64,000 nt of DNA from Paenibacillus auburnensis (GTDB lineage: Bacteria > Bacillota > Bacilli > Paenibacillales > Paenibacillaceae): contig NZ_CAKMMG010000004.1 in assembly GCF_927798115.1 (NCBI RefSeq), forward strand, positions 186,001 to 250,000, written 5' to 3'. Positions 61,071-64,000 of this stretch are shown one piece after another (the stretch's first letter is position 1; every line of letters begins with the position of its first letter). Made by a program: the position numbers and the translations under genes. Below the pieces are notes generated by a model. That model did not search any database, was not told the origin of the DNA, and saw only the letters and a list, made by a program, of their open reading frames with translations.

Positions 61071-62624
61071 ATGAATACATCGAATATTAACTCACAAGGT
61101 CTTCCCCAATTTCCGGAATCGTTATGGAGAGGTACGACTGAACTGCCTTCCTTTCCGAGGCTTGCGGAAGACCATGTTACAGATGTGGCAATCGTGGGTG
61201 CGGGAATAACGGGGATTACGGCGGCCTATCTCCTTAGTAATGCTGGCTATAAGGTCACGCTGCTGGAAGCAGGAGAGATTCTTACCGGAACTACCGGATT
61301 TACCACGGCCAAGATCACTGCACAGCACGGAATGATTTATGATGATCTGCTGAGTCATTTCGGTGAGGAGCAGGCGCGGGCTTACTTCCAATCTCATAGT
61401 GAATCGCTGGAGTGGATCCTTGCTACAGCCGGAGAGCTGGATATTTCCTGCGGAATTCATCATGAGTCCGCCTATCTTTATGCCGATCAGGGAGACGAAA
61501 AAACGCTGAAGCAGCTGGAAAAGGAGTTCAAGGCTTACGAGAAGCTCGGTCTGCCAGGGGAATGGCTGGACCATGTCCCGCTCCCGCTGATGGCCGGAGG
61601 AGCCATCAAACTGGCAGGGCAAGCACGTTTCCATCCTCTGGAATACCTTAAGGGGATGCTGCAGGCTGTCCTCGACAAAGGCGGCGTTGTTTACGAGCAC
61701 ACCACGATCGGCGAAAAGGTGGACAAAGGCGACCGCCTCACGCTGTACACCGAAGGCAGCGAGCATCAAATCCGCTGCCGTCACGCCATCTCCGCCTCCC
61801 ATTTCCCGTTCTATGACGGAGGCGGGCTATACTTCACACGCCTGCATGCTGACCGTTCCTACGCTCTGGCAATCGAGCCGGAAACGGACTTTGAGGGCGG
61901 CATGTACCTCAGCGCCGGAAATCCTAAACGTTCTCTGCGTGCCGTGGAATGGGGCGACAAGAGACTTGTGATTGTAGGCGGAGAGAACCACAAGACCGGA
62001 CAGGGGATCTGCACCTTTGGCCACTATGAGAAGCTGGAGCTATTCGCTGGAGAATTGCTGGGGATTAAGCAAATCCCCTTCCGCTGGTCAGCACAGGACC
62101 TCGTTACACTGGATAGAGTCCCTTACATCGGGCGGGCAGCAGAAGATGAAGAAATCTATATCGCCACCGGCTACGGTAAATGGGGTATGACCAGCGGGAC
62201 GCTGGCTGCACGTATGATCGCGGATCAGATTCAGGGGAAGACGAATCCATACAGCAGCCTGTACGATCCTTCCCACTTCAAAGCGAACCCAGGTATCAAA
62301 AACTTCATTGTTCAGAACGCCAATGTCGCCAAAGAGCTGGTAGCCGGCAAGGTGGAGATTATCCACAAAAAGACAAGCGAGCTTGAACCGGATGAGGGCG
62401 CGGTTGTCTTTCATGACGGCAAACGCGTCGGGGCTTACCGTGACCCTGAAGGACAGCTGCATCTGGTCGACCGGACCTGCACCCATATGGGCTGTGAATG
62501 CGAGTGGAATAACGCCGAACGTTCCTGGGACTGCCCTTGTCACGGCTCCCGCTTCTCCTATGAGGGTAAGGTGCTGGAGGGCCCGGCTACAGTGGCGCTT
62601 ACGAAGCTTACGCCGGAAAAGTGA
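61071..62624 (+). CDS. FAD-dependent oxidoreductase with C-terminal Rieske domain
   Basis: A 517-residue fusion. The N-terminal D-amino-acid-oxidase-like FAD domain has DVAIVGAGITGITAAYLLS and a flavin loop TGTTGFTTAKITAQHG. The C-terminal domain carries the 2Fe-2S Rieske ligands in CTHMGCECEW and CPCHGSRFSYEGKVLEGPA. This architecture recurs in Bacillus and Paenibacillus (YhfW type); substrate and partner are unknown. The start is the ATG at 61071 with GGAGG 9 bases upstream; the frame runs about 70 codons further into the ger promoter. Confidence 0.93.
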   Translation: MNTSNINSQGLPQFPESLWRGTTELPSFPRLAEDHVTDVAIVGAGITGITAAYLLSNAGYKVTLLEAGEILTGTTGFTTAKITAQHGMIYDDLLSHFGEEQARAYFQSHSESLEWILATAGELDISCGIHHESAYLYADQGDEKTLKQLEKEFKAYEKLGLPGEWLDHVPLPLMAGGAIKLAGQARFHPLEYLKGMLQAVLDKGGVVYEHTTIGEKVDKGDRLTLYTEGSEHQIRCRHAISASHFPFYDGGGLYFTRLHADRSYALAIEPETDFEGGMYLSAGNPKRSLRAVEWGDKRLVIVGGENHKTGQGICTFGHYEKLELFAGELLGIKQIPFRWSAQDLVTLDRVPYIGRAAEDEEIYIATGYGKWGMTSGTLAARMIADQIQGKTNPYSSLYDPSHFKANPGIKNFIVQNANVAKELVAGKVEIIHKKTSELEPDEGAVVFHDGKRVGAYRDPEGQLHLVDRTCTHMGCECEWNNAERSWDCPCHGSRFSYEGKVLEGPATVALTKLTPEK

Positions 62625-62702
62625 TTGTCCGCTTCCGCTCAGGTATAATAAGGTTGTAAAGGAACCTCAATAATAGAGCGAATGGGAGCGTGAAGAACAG
62701 TC

Positions 62703-63422
62703 ATGGATTTAAGAGGAAAAAGCATTGTGATCACAGGTGCCGGCAAAGGAATCGGCAAAGCATTAGCGATGGCATTAGCCAAGGAGGGTGCAAACCTGGG
62801 CCTGATCTCCAGAACATCTGCGGATCTGGAGGCACTGAAATCAGCCTTGACCGAAGTCTATGATGTTAAGGTAAGCATTGCTGTAGCCGATATTTCTGTA
62901 CGTGAAGAGGCGGAGCGGGCCGTTGTCTCGCTGCAGCATGAGCTTGGCGCCTTCGATGCGCTGATTAATAATGCCGGGATCGCCAAATTCGGCACCTTCC
63001 TGGAGATGGATCCGGCTGACTGGGAGAAGCACATGGAGGTCAATCTGTTCGGTACCTATTATGTAACCCGTGCAGCTCTGCCGGCCATGATTGAGCGCAG
63101 CAGCGGTAACATCATCAACATTTCCTCTACGGCCGGTGAACGCGGCTTTGCCACCGGTTCGGCCTACTGTGCCTCCAAGTTTGCCCTCATGGGCATGACT
63201 GAAGCGCTCGCCCAGGAGGTGCGTAAGCACAATATCCGGGTCGTAGCGCTGACGCCAAGCACGGTTAATACAGGTCTGGCCGAAAATGCCGGCCTCAAGA
63301 TCGGCGATGAAGACCGGATGATGCAGCCGGAGGATGTAGCCGAGCTGACCTTAGCGGCACTGAAGCTGCCGGATCGCGTATTCCTGAAAACCGCAGGCAT
63401 CTGGACGACTAATCCGCAATAA
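62703..63422 (+). CDS. Short-chain dehydrogenase/reductase
   Basis: A 239-residue classical SDR, annotated in relatives as 3-ketoacyl-ACP reductase (YgfF/FabG-like). The cofactor loop is IVITGAGKGIGKALA (TGxxxGxG), then NNAGI, the catalytic Ser in INISSTAGERG and YCASKFALMG (YxxxK). The basic residues expected for NADP(H) are seen as SRTSAD after beta 2. It follows the Rieske gene by 78 bases on the same strand. Confidence 0.93.
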   Translation: MDLRGKSIVITGAGKGIGKALAMALAKEGANLGLISRTSADLEALKSALTEVYDVKVSIAVADISVREEAERAVVSLQHELGAFDALINNAGIAKFGTFLEMDPADWEKHMEVNLFGTYYVTRAALPAMIERSSGNIINISSTAGERGFATGSAYCASKFALMGMTEALAQEVRKHNIRVVALTPSTVNTGLAENAGLKIGDEDRMMQPEDVAELTLAALKLPDRVFLKTAGIWTTNPQ

Positions 63423-63481
63423 ATGAGCTTAGCCTTAGCTGATACTTTACGATACTTTGACTTTGAGGGGGAACTGCTATT

Positions 63482-63793
63482 ATGCTGGTCGTCACCAATA
63501 CAATAAAGGTCAAGGAAGGCCACGGGGCAACCCTGGCCCAACGTTTTGGCGGGGCAAACGGTGTACAGGCCATGCCCGGCTTTGTCCGGCTGGAAGTATG
63601 GCATAGTGCCGCCAAGGAAGGCGTGGAAGAGCTGAAAGTCTGCACCGTATGGGAGAACGAGGAAGCGTTCAAGGGCTGGACAGCCAGCCCCGCCTTCCGC
63701 GAATCGCACCGCGGGGCAGGCGGAAATGAGGTCATCCTGGGCGCTTCGCTCGACAAATACGAGCTTGTGATCAGCCGCCAGCCGGAGCAATAA
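63482..63793 (+). CDS. Antibiotic biosynthesis monooxygenase-fold protein (HmoA/IsdG-like)
   Basis: A 103-residue ferredoxin-like dimeric alpha-beta-barrel protein. MLVVTNTIKVKEGHGATLA at the start and ENEEAFKGWTASPAFRESHR near the end are typical of HmoA-like heme monooxygenases in Bacillus; the His of SHR is the candidate haem ligand. It may degrade haem or act on quinone-like compounds. GAGGGGGAAC precedes the ATG. It ends at a strong terminator and may share a transcript with the SDR. Confidence 0.88.
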   Translation: MLVVTNTIKVKEGHGATLAQRFGGANGVQAMPGFVRLEVWHSAAKEGVEELKVCTVWENEEAFKGWTASPAFRESHRGAGGNEVILGASLDKYELVISRQPEQ

Positions 63794-63826
63794 ATTCCCC
63801 CCTGCATACCGCAGCGGGAATACAGA

Positions 63827-63881
63827 AACAGGGATGCCAGCCTTAGACCTTAAAGGTCTAAGCGAAGGCATCCCTGTTTTG
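63827..63881 (+). terminator. Intrinsic terminator of the monooxygenase gene
   Basis: An outer ACAGGGATGCC/GGCATCCCTGT stem encloses a second CTTAGACCTT/AAGGTCTAAG stem and is followed by TTTTGTTG. Confidence 0.9.
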
Positions 63882-63904
63882 TTGTTCAGGCTTAAGCTGC
63901 AGCC

Positions 63905-64000
63905 TTAATAATGTTCATCGGCGCCCGCAGGCAGCGGTTTCTCCAGCTCCTGATGCTTGCCGGGCCAGAATGCCAGGCGGCCAAAGAGCACGGTAATTGC
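63905..64000 (-). CDS. C-terminal end of a membrane protein, possibly an MMPL transporter (partial)
   Basis: On the reverse strand the last 31 codons before TAA at 63905 read AITVLFGRLAFWPGKHQ and then a short polar tail. A final membrane helix followed by LFGRLAFWPGK resembles the end of MMPL-family transporters. Only the tail is visible, so the family is a guess, but the frame and stop are clear. Confidence 0.5.
   Translation of the reverse strand, partial: AITVLFGRLAFWPGKHQELEKPLPAGADEHY

Overview
The window looks like a chromosomal segment of a spore-forming member of the Bacillota, most probably Paenibacillus or a close relative. The evidence is a complete gerA-type germination operon, PerR, DUF3243 and DUF2164 proteins, frequent GTG/TTG starts behind strong AGGAGG-type ribosome binding sites, sigma-A promoters, a glutaminyl-tRNA synthetase, and intergenic tandem and hairpin repeats of a kind I associate with Paenibacillus. 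Both edges cut genes: prmC on the left and a probable MMPL transporter on the right. I saw no rRNA, tRNA, CRISPR array, insertion sequence or prophage.

Layout: 1-3.0 kb carries translation genes (prmC, prfA, ychF). 3.2-14.2 kb is the most distinctive block: a tightly overlapping seven-gene carotenoid operon (three CrtN-family desaturase/oxidases, CrtM, a CruF-like membrane protein, an acyltransferase and a glycosyltransferase), followed by type 2 isopentenyl-diphosphate isomerase and preceded by a MerR/B12-binding photoreceptor-type repressor (CarH/LitR). Both the carotenoid operon promoter and the regulator's own promoter carry 11-bp direct repeats of TATACA-like half sites in the same position relative to the -10 box, so a light- and B12-controlled pigment circuit can be read from the sequence. 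14.4-17.6 kb holds two phospholipase D superfamily genes, one a cardiolipin synthase. 17.7-22 kb is a TetR-RND efflux pair with a candidate operator. 22-30.9 kb has a TorD-like chaperone, moaA, a LysE exporter opposite a MocR regulator, an ABC exporter with a two-component system, and mobA.

31-39 kb has two MFS transporters, three small enzymes, glnS, a PD-(D/E)XK-like nuclease with a winged helix behind a promoter-terminator leader, and a five-copy 51-bp tandem repeat. 39-46 kb looks like an anaerobic and one-carbon module: a molybdopterin oxidoreductase, a formate/nitrite channel and an NADH oxidase-like flavoprotein, the last two behind multiple FNR-type boxes, plus formate-THF ligase. 46-57 kb is mostly housekeeping: glutathione peroxidase, a VanY peptidase, a DEAD-box helicase with a long Gly/Arg-rich tail and an attenuator-like leader, an AarF kinase with a phasin-like partner, HemD, a chemoreceptor and PerR. 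57-61 kb is the ger operon. 61-64 kb holds a Rieske-FAD oxidoreductase, a short-chain dehydrogenase and a small monooxygenase.

Molybdenum cofactor genes (moaA, mobA, a MOSC protein), a TorD-like chaperone and a molybdoenzyme are spread over 22-41 kb and probably serve the same cofactor. The strongest candidate for a little-described system is the CarH-controlled carotenoid cluster with its readable operators. Second are two attenuator-like leaders, one before the helicase and one before the nuclease-like gene.
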